Program-made: the position numbers and the translations under genes | NCBI RefSeq assembly: GCF_014655715.1 | Contig: NZ_BNBM01000004.1 | Span: 505,639-569,638, forward strand | Origin: Streptomyces lanatus | Lineage (GTDB): Bacteria; Actinomycetota; Actinomycetes; Streptomycetales; Streptomycetaceae | Direction of reading: 5' to 3' | DNA length: 64,000 nucleotides | In this document: piece by piece, positions 17,833-25,507 of the stretch | How positions within the stretch are numbered: the stretch's first letter is position 1 | Layout of the letters: each line of letters opens with the position of its first letter | The notes under the pieces: generated by a model | What the model was told of the DNA's origin: nothing | Database searches by the model: none | Seen by the model: only the letters and a program-made list of their open reading frames with translations

Positions 17833-19023
17833 TCACCAGGACACGGGCAGCCGGCGCGGGCTCCGTGTCAGCTGGCCCTCCTGCCACTCGATGGACTCGG
17901 GGGTGAACTCGGCGCGCAGGTCCGGGAAGCGGGCGGCCAGCCGGTGCAGGGCGAGTTCGAGTTCCAGGCGGGCGAGCCAGGCGCCCAGGCAGTGGTGGGG
18001 GCCCGCGCCGAAGGCGATTCCGGGTGAGGTCAGGGGCGCGAAGAGATCGGGCTCGCCGGGCGGGAAGGCCTCCGGGTCGCGGCCGGCGCTGTTGGTCTGC
18101 AGCGCGACCACGCTGCCCGCCGGGATCAGCACCCCGCCGACCTCGGTGTCCTCGACGGCCCGGCGGATCAGCCCGGGCAGCAGCCGCCCCTCGCTGAGCG
18201 GGATGGTGCGCAGCAGCTGCTCGGCAGCGGTGGCCGCCGCGTCCCCGTCCTCGGCGAGTCCCGGCCAGGCGGCCCGTCCGTCGGTGAGGAGATAGACGAC
18301 GGCGTTGCCGAGGGCCGTCAGGGTGGTCTCGTGCCCGGCGACCACCAGCCCGCAGACCAGCATGATCAGCCGGCGCTCGTCGATCCCGAGCCCGTCCCCG
18401 GCCGCGACCAGCCCGCTGACCAGGTCGTCACCGGGTGATTTGCGGCGCTCGGCCACCAGGTCACCGGCGAACTCACCGAACTCCCGCATGGCCAGCCCGA
18501 CCTCCTCGGCGGTGTGGGCGCCGCCGGACAGGGCGTGGTCGGCCCAGTGCCGGATGCGTTCGCGATCCACGTTCTCCAGTCCCATCAGCCGGCAGATCAC
18601 CGACACGGGCAGCGGTCGCGTGAACCCCTCGACGATGTCGGCGGGGCGCTCCCGCGCGGCCAGGTCGTCGAGGAGCGCTTCGACGACGGAGGCCACCCAG
18701 GGCCGCCAGCGGGCGATCGCCCTGGGCGTGAACGCCCGCTGCACCGTGCCGCGCAGCAGCTGGTGGGCTGCGCCGTCCTGGTTGAGGAGTCCGTCGGGGG
18801 CGTCCAGCAGATTCGGTACGACGAGGAGGGGCGGGGCGTCCGGCGCGTGCAGGGAACTCCGGTCGAACCGGGGGCTCATCAGCACCTGCCGCACCTCGGC
18901 GTACCGGGTCACGAGCCACACGGGGGTGCCGGTGGCGAGGGTGCCGAGCCTGGGCGGGCCGGGCTCAGGAAGGCTGATGCGGTGCATGGGAAGCAGGGGC
19001 CGGGACGTGCTGTCTGCGCTCAT
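17833..19023 (-). CDS. Cytochrome P450 with QxxR in place of ExxR
   Basis: A 396-residue class I P450. ATG at 19023 has GGAG at good spacing; an in-frame GTG or ATG at 19038 is less likely. The I-helix AGHETT (229-234) and heme loop AFGAGPHHCLGAWLA (Cys345) are intact. The K-helix reads AEQLLRT, so the usual Glu is replaced by Gln269 (QLLR), unless the motif has shifted one residue. It stands alone without ferredoxin or reductase, so it needs partners elsewhere. Substrate unknown. Confidence 0.9.
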   Translation of the reverse strand: MSADSTSRPLLPMHRISLPEPGPPRLGTLATGTPVWLVTRYAEVRQVLMSPRFDRSSLHAPDAPPLLVVPNLLDAPDGLLNQDGAAHQLLRGTVQRAFTPRAIARWRPWVASVVEALLDDLAARERPADIVEGFTRPLPVSVICRLMGLENVDRERIRHWADHALSGGAHTAEEVGLAMREFGEFAGDLVAERRKSPGDDLVSGLVAAGDGLGIDERRLIMLVCGLVVAGHETTLTALGNAVVYLLTDGRAAWPGLAEDGDAAATAAEQLLRTIPLSEGRLLPGLIRRAVEDTEVGGVLIPAGSVVALQTNSAGRDPEAFPPGEPDLFAPLTSPGIAFGAGPHHCLGAWLARLELELALHRLAARFPDLRAEFTPESIEWQEGQLTRSPRRLPVSW

Positions 19024-19166
19024 CGGGTCTCCAGACACGCCGGTACGGGGCGGTCACCACGCTAGTGCGCCCTCCGTGCCCCGGCCAGCGTCCGCAATCG
19101 GTCAACGGACAGGTCTGACAAGGGATTTGGGGGTACTTGGTTGAACAGGGAAGGAGGAACGTCGAC

Positions 19167-19829
19167 ATGACGACTTCCATCAAGCGCATCGACAAGCGCA
19201 TGCCCGGCTGGGCGAAGGTGGTGACTGCCCTGGTGCTGGTGCTCGTCGTCTTCTTCGCCGGGATCCGACTGAGTGTGCTCCCCGGCCTCAAGGACCTGTT
19301 CGGCACCGAGACCGACGACCGTTCGGGCCCCGCCCTGCTCCAGTCCATCCAGGACCTCAGCCGCTACGACGCGGCCTCCGGCAATTTCCAGATCGTCGTG
19401 GATCTGGAGAAGGACGCCAAGTTCCTGCCCGACGCCATCCGCGGCTCCCGCACGCTGTACGTCGGCGCGGGCACCGTGGACGCGTATGTCGACCTCGGAA
19501 AGGTCGGCGACGACGACGTGACGGTCAACGGCGACCGTACGTCCGCCACGCTCCGGCTGCCGCACGCCGCGCTGGGCAAACCGTCCCTCGACCCCGACCG
19601 CTCCTACGCGGTGTCCAAGCAGCGCGGTCTGCTCGACCGTATCGGCGATCTCTTCTCGGACAACCCGAACGGCGAACAGGCCGTGCAGAAGCTCGCGGTG
19701 CGGCACATCGGCGACGCGGCCAAGGAGAGCGGGCTGACCGCACGCGCGGAGACCAACACCACCGGCATGCTCGAAGGGCTCCTCCGCTCACTCGGCTTCA
19801 AGGAGGTGAAGGTGACCTACGGGACCTGA
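19167..19829 (+). CDS. DUF4230-family membrane-anchored protein
   Basis: A 220-residue protein with one N-terminal membrane helix (VVTALVLVLVVFFAGIRLSVL, about 17-37) and an exported domain matching DUF4230 in layout: ALLQSIQDLSRYDAASGNFQIVVDLEKD, then RTLYVGAGTVDAYVDLG. ATG at 19167 has GGAGG nine bases upstream. The function of the family is unknown. It is followed at 87 bases by the VanZ-like gene. Confidence 0.8.
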   Translation: MTTSIKRIDKRMPGWAKVVTALVLVLVVFFAGIRLSVLPGLKDLFGTETDDRSGPALLQSIQDLSRYDAASGNFQIVVDLEKDAKFLPDAIRGSRTLYVGAGTVDAYVDLGKVGDDDVTVNGDRTSATLRLPHAALGKPSLDPDRSYAVSKQRGLLDRIGDLFSDNPNGEQAVQKLAVRHIGDAAKESGLTARAETNTTGMLEGLLRSLGFKEVKVTYGT

Positions 19830-19916
19830 CGACTCCTGCCCGCAGCGGCGGCATCGCCTCGCGGTACCGGGGGTAATCCCCTTACTGCCAAGGGAAGTTG
19901 AAGACTGGAGGATCGC

Positions 19917-20588
19917 ATGGCCCGTGGAACCTCACGTTCGCGCGCCGCGCCGCACCCCGGAACTCCCAAGTCCGCAGGCACCACCAAGTCGAAGGGCGCC
20001 GGCAAGTCGAAGGGCACCACCAGGGCGAAGGACGCCGCCAAAGCGAAGCACTCCGCCGCCAAGGCGAAGGGCTCCGCAAAGCCCGGGCGCGCCGCCAAGC
20101 CCGGGTCGACCGCACGATCCGGGCGGAGTCCGCTGCGGGTTCTGGCTCGTCTGCTGGCGATGCTGTGCGCCTTCGCGTTCATGGTCGCCTTCGCCGTCGT
20201 ACTGGCGAAGCTCACCCTGGAGCCGTCGCCCGCGTCGGAGGCCCTGACCCACACCAACCTGCGCCCCGGCAGCACCCTGCGGGCCTATCTGGACCAGCCC
20301 GAACTGCGGGACGCCGTCCGGCAGATCGGCGGCAATCTGCTGCTGGGAGTGCCGTTCGGCATCCTGGTCCCGGTCGTCGCCCCGCAGACCCGCGGCGTGG
20401 TGCGGGTGCTGCTCCTGACGGCGACCGTGATGCTGCTGGTCGAGTTCGCGCAGGGGGCACTGGTCACGGGACGGGCCTTCGACATCGACGACGTCATCCT
20501 CAACACCACCGGGGCACTGATCGGCTATCTCCTGCTGGGACGGCGGCTGAGCCGTGCGGTGCACGCGCGCGAGCCCCGTTCCTCCTAG
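19917..20588 (+). CDS. VanZ-family membrane protein with Lys/Ala-rich histone-like tail
   Basis: A 223-residue protein in two parts. Residues 1-75 are a basic low-complexity segment of repeated KSKG, KAKDAAKAK and AAKPG units, like the tails of actinobacterial histone-like proteins. Residues 76-215 form a VanZ domain of about four membrane helices, including FMVAFAVVLAKLTLEPS, GNLLLGVPFGILVPVV, LLVEFAQ and the DDVILNTTGALIGYLL signature. VanZ proteins are linked to teicoplanin resistance and envelope functions, but the activity is undefined. The tail should be cytosolic. Its stop shares a CTAG with the convergent TauE gene. Confidence 0.85.
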   Translation: MARGTSRSRAAPHPGTPKSAGTTKSKGAGKSKGTTRAKDAAKAKHSAAKAKGSAKPGRAAKPGSTARSGRSPLRVLARLLAMLCAFAFMVAFAVVLAKLTLEPSPASEALTHTNLRPGSTLRAYLDQPELRDAVRQIGGNLLLGVPFGILVPVVAPQTRGVVRVLLLTATVMLLVEFAQGALVTGRAFDIDDVILNTTGALIGYLLLGRRLSRAVHAREPRSS

Positions 20589-21361
20589 CGCAGCACCAGC
20601 TGGACGATGGCCACCGTGCCGACCACGACGATGAACGCGCGCAGCACGGCGGGACGCAGCCGACGGCCCAGGGTGGCTCCCAGATGGCCGCCGGCTGCCG
20701 ACCCGATCGCCAGGAGGGCCACGGCCGTCCAGTCGAACTCCGCGGCGACGAGGAAGAACAGCGCGGCGACGGAGTTGACCACGGCGACGAGCACGTTCTT
20801 GACGGCGGTGAGGCGTTGCAGGTCGTCGTCGAGGAGCATGCCCATCAGGGCGACGTAGATGATGCCTTGGGCGGCCGAGAAGTAGCCGCCGTAGACGCTG
20901 GCCAGGGTCAGTCCGATCAGGAGGAGGGGGCCGCCGTCGGGGCGTGCCGCCTTTCCGGCGCGGGCGCGGCGGTCGCGCAGTCTCCTGCTGATCAGCGGCT
21001 GGAGAACGACCAGGACGAGGGCGAGGCCCACCAGGACCGGCACGATGCGCTCGAACGCCGAGGCGGGCAGGGCCAGCAGCAGGGTGGCCCCGGTGACCCC
21101 GCCGAGGACGGCGCCGGCGCCCCACTTCAGGATGCGCTGGCGCTGGCCGCGCAGTTCGCGCCGGTACCCGATGGCGCCGCTGATGGAGCCGGGGATCAGG
21201 CCGAGCGCGTTGGAGACCGTGGCGGTGACGGGCGGCAGCCCGGTCGCGAGGAGGACCGGGAACGTGATCAGTGTCCCCGAGCCGACGACGGCGTTGACGG
21301 CACCGGCCGCCGTCCCCGCGCCCAGGACGGCGAGCAGTTCCCCGATATGTGCGGCGTTCAT
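20585..21361 (-). CDS. TauE/SafE-family sulfite/anion exporter
   Basis: A 258-residue polytopic membrane protein with about eight helices and the two family repeats (GAVNAVVGSGTLITFPVLLATGLPP and ASVYGGYFSAAQGIIYVALMG). ATG at 21361 (MNAAHIGELLAVLG) is chosen; upstream in-frame sequence is not family-like. Members export sulfite, sulfoacetate or other organic anions; the substrate here is unknown. It diverges from the GH16 gene. Confidence 0.9.
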   Translation of the reverse strand: MNAAHIGELLAVLGAGTAAGAVNAVVGSGTLITFPVLLATGLPPVTATVSNALGLIPGSISGAIGYRRELRGQRQRILKWGAGAVLGGVTGATLLLALPASAFERIVPVLVGLALVLVVLQPLISRRLRDRRARAGKAARPDGGPLLLIGLTLASVYGGYFSAAQGIIYVALMGMLLDDDLQRLTAVKNVLVAVVNSVAALFFLVAAEFDWTAVALLAIGSAAGGHLGATLGRRLRPAVLRAFIVVVGTVAIVQLVLR

Positions 21362-21439
21362 GGCGAGCAGCCTAGGAAGTCGACACTTCGGCGGCCGACG
21401 AAGGATGGGCGAAGGGTGAGGGTGACGGCCCACCATGAA

Positions 21440-21485
21440 TGGTCTGTACCAAGGTATTGACGCCCTCTTATCTCATCACTTAAAT
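21440..21485 (+). promoter_or_regulatory. Promoter of the GH16 gene with DasR-like site
   Basis: TTGACG (21457-21462) and TTAAAT (21480-21485) are separated by 17 bp, a good vegetative promoter. Just upstream, TGGTCTGTACCA at 21440-21451 is an interrupted palindrome matching the core of the DasR responsive element TGGTCTAGACCA at 10 of 12 positions. Confidence 0.55.
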
Positions 21486-21560
21486 CAAGTGGCGACACCC
21501 TTCACCCCCCACCTCGCTCGGCGCGCCCGTCCATCGGGGCGCCGTATGGAAGGGAGCACG

Positions 21561-22427
21561 ATGGCTTCCCCACGCCTGCGCCGCATATGTCTGCTCACCG
21601 CGCTGTCGGCCGCCATGGTCGCGTCCGCGACGATCGGCCCCGCACAGGCCGAACCACCGGTCGCCCCGGCCGTCGCGGCGACGTTCTCCGACAACTTCGA
21701 CGGGCCCGCGGGCGCCGCGGTCGACTCGTCGAAGTGGCAGATCGAGACCGGCGACAACGTCAACAACCACGAGCGGCAGTACTACACGTCGGGCAACAAG
21801 AACGCGGCACTGGACGGCCAGGGCCACCTGGTGATCACGGCCCGGCGCGAGAACCCCGCCAACTACCAGTGTTGGTACGGCACTTGCCAGTACACCTCGG
21901 CCCGGCTGAACACCTCAGGGAAGTTCACCGCCCAGTACGGGCACGTCGAGGCACGCGTCAAGGTGCCGCGGGGACAGGGCATGTGGCCCGCGTTCTGGAT
22001 GCTCGGCACGCCGGTGAACTGGCCGGACTCGGGCGAGATCGACATCATGGAGAACGTCGGCTTCGAGCCCTCGACGGTGCACGGCACCATCCACGGCCCC
22101 GGCTACTCCGGCTCGGGCGGCATAGGAGCCGGCTACTCCCTACCGAACGGCCAGGCCTTCGCCGACGCCTTCCACACCTTCGCCGTCGACTGGGCGCCCG
22201 ACTCCATCACCTGGTCCGTGGACGGCAACGTCTACCAGCGGCGCACACCGGCCGATCTGGGCGGCAGGCAGTGGGTGTTCAACAAGCCGTTCTTCCTGAT
22301 CCTGAACCTCGCGGTGGGCGGCTACTGGCCCGGCGACCCGGACGGCTCCACCGTCTTCCCGCAGCAACTGGTGGTGGACCACGTCTCGGTGACGACCGGG
22401 AGTGCGGCAGCCAGAGGGCAGGGCTGA
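21561..22427 (+). CDS. Secreted GH16 endo-beta-1,3(4)-glucanase
   Basis: A 288-residue exported glycoside hydrolase of family 16. ATG at 21561 follows AGGGAG. A signal peptide ends at about AQA30. The catalytic signature is GEIDIMENVG, with Glu159 as nucleophile, Asp161, and Glu164 as acid/base. ARVKVPRGQGMWPAFWMLG and WSVDG are typical GH16 segments. It hydrolyses laminarin-like beta-1,3- or mixed-linked glucans of fungi or plants. No carbohydrate-binding module is attached. A DasR-like site in the promoter suggests control by aminosugar signalling. Confidence 0.92.
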   Translation: MASPRLRRICLLTALSAAMVASATIGPAQAEPPVAPAVAATFSDNFDGPAGAAVDSSKWQIETGDNVNNHERQYYTSGNKNAALDGQGHLVITARRENPANYQCWYGTCQYTSARLNTSGKFTAQYGHVEARVKVPRGQGMWPAFWMLGTPVNWPDSGEIDIMENVGFEPSTVHGTIHGPGYSGSGGIGAGYSLPNGQAFADAFHTFAVDWAPDSITWSVDGNVYQRRTPADLGGRQWVFNKPFFLILNLAVGGYWPGDPDGSTVFPQQLVVDHVSVTTGSAAARGQG

Positions 22428-22460
22428 GCCGACCCGATGGCACCGGCCCGGCCCACCCGG

Positions 22461-22697
22461 CTAGTGGTGAACCCAGGTGAACTTGTCGCCGCCGACCCAG
22501 CGGACCACGTCCGGGTCGTCCAGGTCATGGACGCTGATGCCGTAGATGGCGGCGGTCTCGAGGACGTCGGTGACGGTTCTCGCGAAACCGACGACCTCAC
22601 CGTCGATCTCCATGATGCGGAACGGAGGAGTGCCCGGCTGAACCCCGAGCACCATGATCCGCGGCTGCGATATGTGCGGACTCGCGCTTTCGGTCAT
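22461..22697 (-). CDS. Small conserved hypothetical protein
   Basis: A 78-residue protein starting MTESASPHISQPRIMV and ending GGDKFTWVHH. It contains RIMEIDGEVVGFARTVTDVLETAAIYGISVHDLDDPDVVRWVGG, a compact alpha/beta pattern. I do not recognise a domain but the composition is clearly protein-like. It diverges from the PHP gene across about 100 bases. Confidence 0.7.
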   Translation of the reverse strand: MTESASPHISQPRIMVLGVQPGTPPFRIMEIDGEVVGFARTVTDVLETAAIYGISVHDLDDPDVVRWVGGDKFTWVHH

Positions 22698-22795
22698 GAA
22701 TAGAGCGTAGAGCGCAACGCGCGTCAACGAGTCCTTGAGGGACGCCCGCCGTGCGGGCACACCGCCACCGGGGAACCCTGGAGGTGGAGGTGCCG

Positions 22796-23803
22796 ATGGA
22801 TCCTGTGCAGGCCCTGGACCGGATCGCCTTTCTGCTGGAGCGGTCCCTGGCGCCGACGTATCGCGTACGCGCCTTCCGTACGGCCGCCCGGGCCCTGGCG
22901 GCGCTGCCCGAGGACGAGGTAAGAGCTCGGGCCGAGGCCGGGACCCTGGAGTCGCTGCGGGGCGTCGGACCGAAGACGGCGCAGGTGGTGCGGGAGGCGC
23001 TGGCCGGGCAGGTGCCCGGGTACCTGTCCGACCTGGAGGAGCGGCCGGAGGCCGAGCCGCCCGAGGGCGGGCCGCTGTGGGAGCTGCTGCGCGGCGACTG
23101 CCATCTGCACTCCGACTGGTCGGACGGCGGCAGCCCGATCGAGGAGATGGGCCGCACGGCCGCCGGGCTCGGACACGAGTGGGCGGTGCTCACCGACCAC
23201 TCGCCCCGGCTGACGGTCGCCCGCGGGCTGTCGGCCGACCGGCTGCGGGAGCAGCTGGACGTGGTGGCGGGGCTCAACAAGACCTGGGCCCCGTTCCGGC
23301 TGCTCACCGGCATCGAGTGCGACATCCTGGAGGACGGCTCCCTCGACCAGGAACCCGAGCTGCTGGAGCGGCTCGACGTGGTCGTGGTGTCCGTGCACTC
23401 CAAGCTGCGCATGGAGGCCCGCGCGATGACCCGCCGCATGGTCACCGCCGTACGCGATCCGCACGCGGACATCCTCGGCCACTGCACCGGGCGGTTGATC
23501 ACGGGGCGAGGCAGGCCGGAGTCGGAGTTCGACGCGGACGAGGTGTTCGCCGCGTGCGCCGAGTCCGGCACGGCCGTGGAGATCAACAGCCGGCCGGAGC
23601 GACTGGACCCGCCCAGGCGGCTGCTGCGCCGGGCCGTGGCGGCGGGCGTGCTGTTCTCGGTCGACACCGACGCGCATGCGCCGGGGCAGCTGGACTGGCA
23701 GCGGTACGGCTGTGCGCGGGCGGAGGAGTGCGGGGTGCCCGCCGAGCGGGTGCTGACCACCTGGACGGCGGAGGAGCTGCTGGCGTGGACGCGCGGGAAG
23801 TGA
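22796..23803 (+). CDS. PHP-domain phosphoesterase with N-terminal helix-hairpin-helix
   Basis: A 335-residue protein. Residues 1-80 resemble the 8-kDa/HhH portion of family X DNA polymerases (YRVRAFRTAARALAAL and LRGVGPKTAQVVREAL). Residues 98-335 are a PHP domain with metal motifs GDCHLHSDWSDGG (H103, H105), LTDHSPR, GIECDI, VVSVHSK and SVDTDAHAPGQL. The polymerase palm that lies between these parts in bacterial PolX is missing. It may act as a DNA-repair-related phosphoesterase or as a histidinol-phosphatase-like enzyme. GGAGG lies five bases before the ATG. Confidence 0.88.
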   Translation: MDPVQALDRIAFLLERSLAPTYRVRAFRTAARALAALPEDEVRARAEAGTLESLRGVGPKTAQVVREALAGQVPGYLSDLEERPEAEPPEGGPLWELLRGDCHLHSDWSDGGSPIEEMGRTAAGLGHEWAVLTDHSPRLTVARGLSADRLREQLDVVAGLNKTWAPFRLLTGIECDILEDGSLDQEPELLERLDVVVVSVHSKLRMEARAMTRRMVTAVRDPHADILGHCTGRLITGRGRPESEFDADEVFAACAESGTAVEINSRPERLDPPRRLLRRAVAAGVLFSVDTDAHAPGQLDWQRYGCARAEECGVPAERVLTTWTAEELLAWTRGK

Positions 23804-23932
23804 AGGCCGCCGTTCCGGACCGTGACGCAAGTCACCACGTATCGCCACGAATGCAGGAACACTCGCCAGTAGTTTGCCGTTGAACCAGCCGTGGGTGTGG
23901 ATGGAACAGTGTCCCCGGGCCTCACCTTTCGC

Positions 23933-24050
23933 CCACAGGGACGATCGTTCGGCTGAAGCCCTGTGGAGCCTTTCGCCGAGAGGCGACCGCCATCCGCACC
24001 CACCTCGGACCGCCCCGACCGGATCTCCCCCGACCGGTCGGGGCTCTCTT
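23933..24050 (+). ncRNA. Candidate structured RNA or leader with terminal hairpin
   Basis: Three inverted repeats follow each other: CCACAGGG (23933-23940) with CCCTGTGG (23959-23966); CGCC-GAGA-GGCG (23974-23985); and CCCCGACC, present twice (24013-24020 and 24028-24035), either of which can pair with GGTCGGGG (24036-24043). CTCTCTT follows. The double copy would permit alternative stems. This could be a small RNA with a terminator or simply the PHP gene terminator. No known RNA family is recognised. Confidence 0.3.
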
Positions 24051-24091
24051 CTGTCCAGGCACATGCGCAGGCGCGCCCACACCAGTTCGGC

Positions 24092-24122
24092 TTGACTTCG
24101 AGAGCACTCCAATTCGTAGCGT
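24092..24122 (+). promoter_or_regulatory. MerR-type promoter with 19-bp spacer
   Basis: TTGACT (24092-24097) and TAGCGT (24117-24122) are 19 bp apart, the over-long spacing typical of MerR-family activated promoters. The spacer holds an imperfect dyad, CTTCGAG-AGCA-CTCCAAT. The predicted start site falls at or next to the ATG at 24130, so the mRNA may be leaderless. Confidence 0.6.
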
Positions 24123-24129
24123 TTCGGGC

Positions 24130-25092
24130 ATGACCACTGCACAGCACAAGATCGGCTCCGGATACGGGGCGACCAGCACGGCCGACGACGTTCTCGCGGG
24201 CATGGACCTGACCGGGAAGCTCGCGATCGTCACGGGCGGCTACTCGGGACTCGGCCTGGAGACCACCCGGGCCCTCACCAAGGCGGGCGCCCGGGTCGTG
24301 GTCCCCGCCCGGCGCCGGGCCACCGCCGAGGAGACGCTGTCGGGGCTCGCCGGTGTCGAGGTGGACGAGCTGGACCTCGGTGACCTGCAGAGCGTGCGCG
24401 GCTTCGCCGAGCGCTTCCTCGCCTCCGGACGCACGGTCGACTTCATGATCGACAACGCCGGGATCATGGCCTGCCCGGAGACCCGGGTGGGGCCCGGCTG
24501 GGAGGCGCAGTTCGCCACCAACCACCTCGGTCACTTCGCCCTGGTCAACCGGCTGTGGCCGGCGATCGAGCCCGGCGGCGCCCGTGTGGTGTCCGTGTCC
24601 TCGCGCGGCCACCACTTCTCCGGGATCCGCTGGGACGACGTGCACTGGGCACAGGGCTACGACAAGTGGCTGGCCTACGGCCAGGCCAAGACCGCGAACG
24701 TCCTGTTCGCCGTCCAGCTCGACCGGCTCGCGGCGGACCGTGGCGTACGGGCCTTCGCGCTGCACCCCGGCGGTATCTTCACGCCCCTCCAGCGCCATCT
24801 GCCCAAGGAGGAGATGGTGGCCAGGGGCTGGATCGACGAGGACGGCAACCCCATCCCCCAGGACGGCTTCAAGTCGCCCGAGCAGGGCGCGGCGACCCAG
24901 GTGTGGGCCGCGACCTCGCCGCAGCTGAACGGCATGGGCGGCGTCTACCTGGAGGACTGCGACATCGCCGAGCCCGCCCCGGCCGACGGGGAGCGCTCCG
25001 GCGTGAAGGACTGGGCGGTGGACCCGGAGCAGGCGGCACGTCTGTGGACCCTGTCGGCGGAGCTCACCGGGGTGAACGCGTTCGCCGCGTGA
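24130..25092 (+). CDS. Short-chain dehydrogenase/reductase (SDR)
   Basis: A 320-residue SDR of the retinol dehydrogenase/WW-oxidoreductase-like group. The cofactor motif is VTGGYSGLGLETTRAL, then DNAGIMACPE, and the catalytic part SVSSRGHH...YGQAKTANVLFA, where the tyrosine and lysine are five residues apart (YGQAK) instead of the usual four-residue YxxxK reading, which is the same YxxxK pattern. It reduces a carbonyl or oxidises an alcohol with NAD(P). There is no Shine-Dalgarno sequence before the ATG, in keeping with a leaderless transcript from the MerR-type promoter. The MerR regulator itself is not in the window. Confidence 0.9.
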   Translation: MTTAQHKIGSGYGATSTADDVLAGMDLTGKLAIVTGGYSGLGLETTRALTKAGARVVVPARRRATAEETLSGLAGVEVDELDLGDLQSVRGFAERFLASGRTVDFMIDNAGIMACPETRVGPGWEAQFATNHLGHFALVNRLWPAIEPGGARVVSVSSRGHHFSGIRWDDVHWAQGYDKWLAYGQAKTANVLFAVQLDRLAADRGVRAFALHPGGIFTPLQRHLPKEEMVARGWIDEDGNPIPQDGFKSPEQGAATQVWAATSPQLNGMGGVYLEDCDIAEPAPADGERSGVKDWAVDPEQAARLWTLSAELTGVNAFAA

Positions 25093-25206
25093 GACCGGGC
25101 CGCCGCGTGCGCAACCCCTGAGCGGGGTACTCGGCACACACCGCCGGGCGGGATGCTCGGGGCCCGCCCGGTACGGCTGCTCGCCGCGTGGGGGCGGCGG
25201 CCGTGC

Positions 25207-25446
25207 TCAGCCGGACGGTTCCTGGGGTGCCGGGTATTCGGGGTGGACGGTGTCGGACCGCGGGACTCCCTGGCGGCCCGTGCCCGCCTCGTCGGTGTCG
25301 GGGACGTCGTCCCCTTCGGTGCTGCCCTCCGTGGGCTCCACCGGCACCTCCCACGGGTCCTCCCCCGCGTCGGCCTGCTGGTCCGGCGGGTCCCTCGGCA
25401 CCGGCTCGCCGGTCCGGTCCGGCGCCCCGCGACGTCCGCTGGTCAT
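25207..25446 (-). CDS. Small acidic hypothetical protein
   Basis: A 79-residue, proline- and acid-rich, probably disordered protein (includes DPPDQQADAGEDPWEVPVEP). ATG at 25446 has GGAGG six to seven bases upstream. Similar short, acidic, low-complexity proteins are common in streptomycetes. No function can be given. It lies downstream of the ROK regulator on the same strand, 61 bases away. Confidence 0.55.
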   Translation of the reverse strand: MTSGRRGAPDRTGEPVPRDPPDQQADAGEDPWEVPVEPTEGSTEGDDVPDTDEAGTGRQGVPRSDTVHPEYPAPQEPSG

Positions 25447-25507
25447 GGCGGCACCTCCCGCGCCTCGTCCAGAGCCCGCGAGTACCGATCCCACGACCGG
25501 CGAAACC

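Larger units (their letters stand above)
23804..24129. other. 326-bp intergenic region
   Basis: It contains a hairpin cluster ending in a terminator-like palindrome (23933-24050, listed separately) and the MerR-type promoter of the following SDR gene. A 73-codon frame at 23874-24095 has no codon bias and is rejected. Confidence 0.6.

Noticed and set aside
20585..20588. Overlapping stops of the VanZ and TauE genes as a sign of misannotation
   Set aside because: Both ends carry normal family C-termini; sharing a CTAG between convergent stops is simply compact packing.
23874..24095. 73-codon plus-strand frame before the SDR gene
   Set aside because: It has no ribosome binding site, no typical codon use, and covers hairpins and the MerR-type promoter.
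22597..25137. 846-codon minus-strand frame across the PHP and SDR genes
   Set aside because: It is antisense to two well-supported genes, has low-complexity Arg/Pro/Ser composition and no domain.
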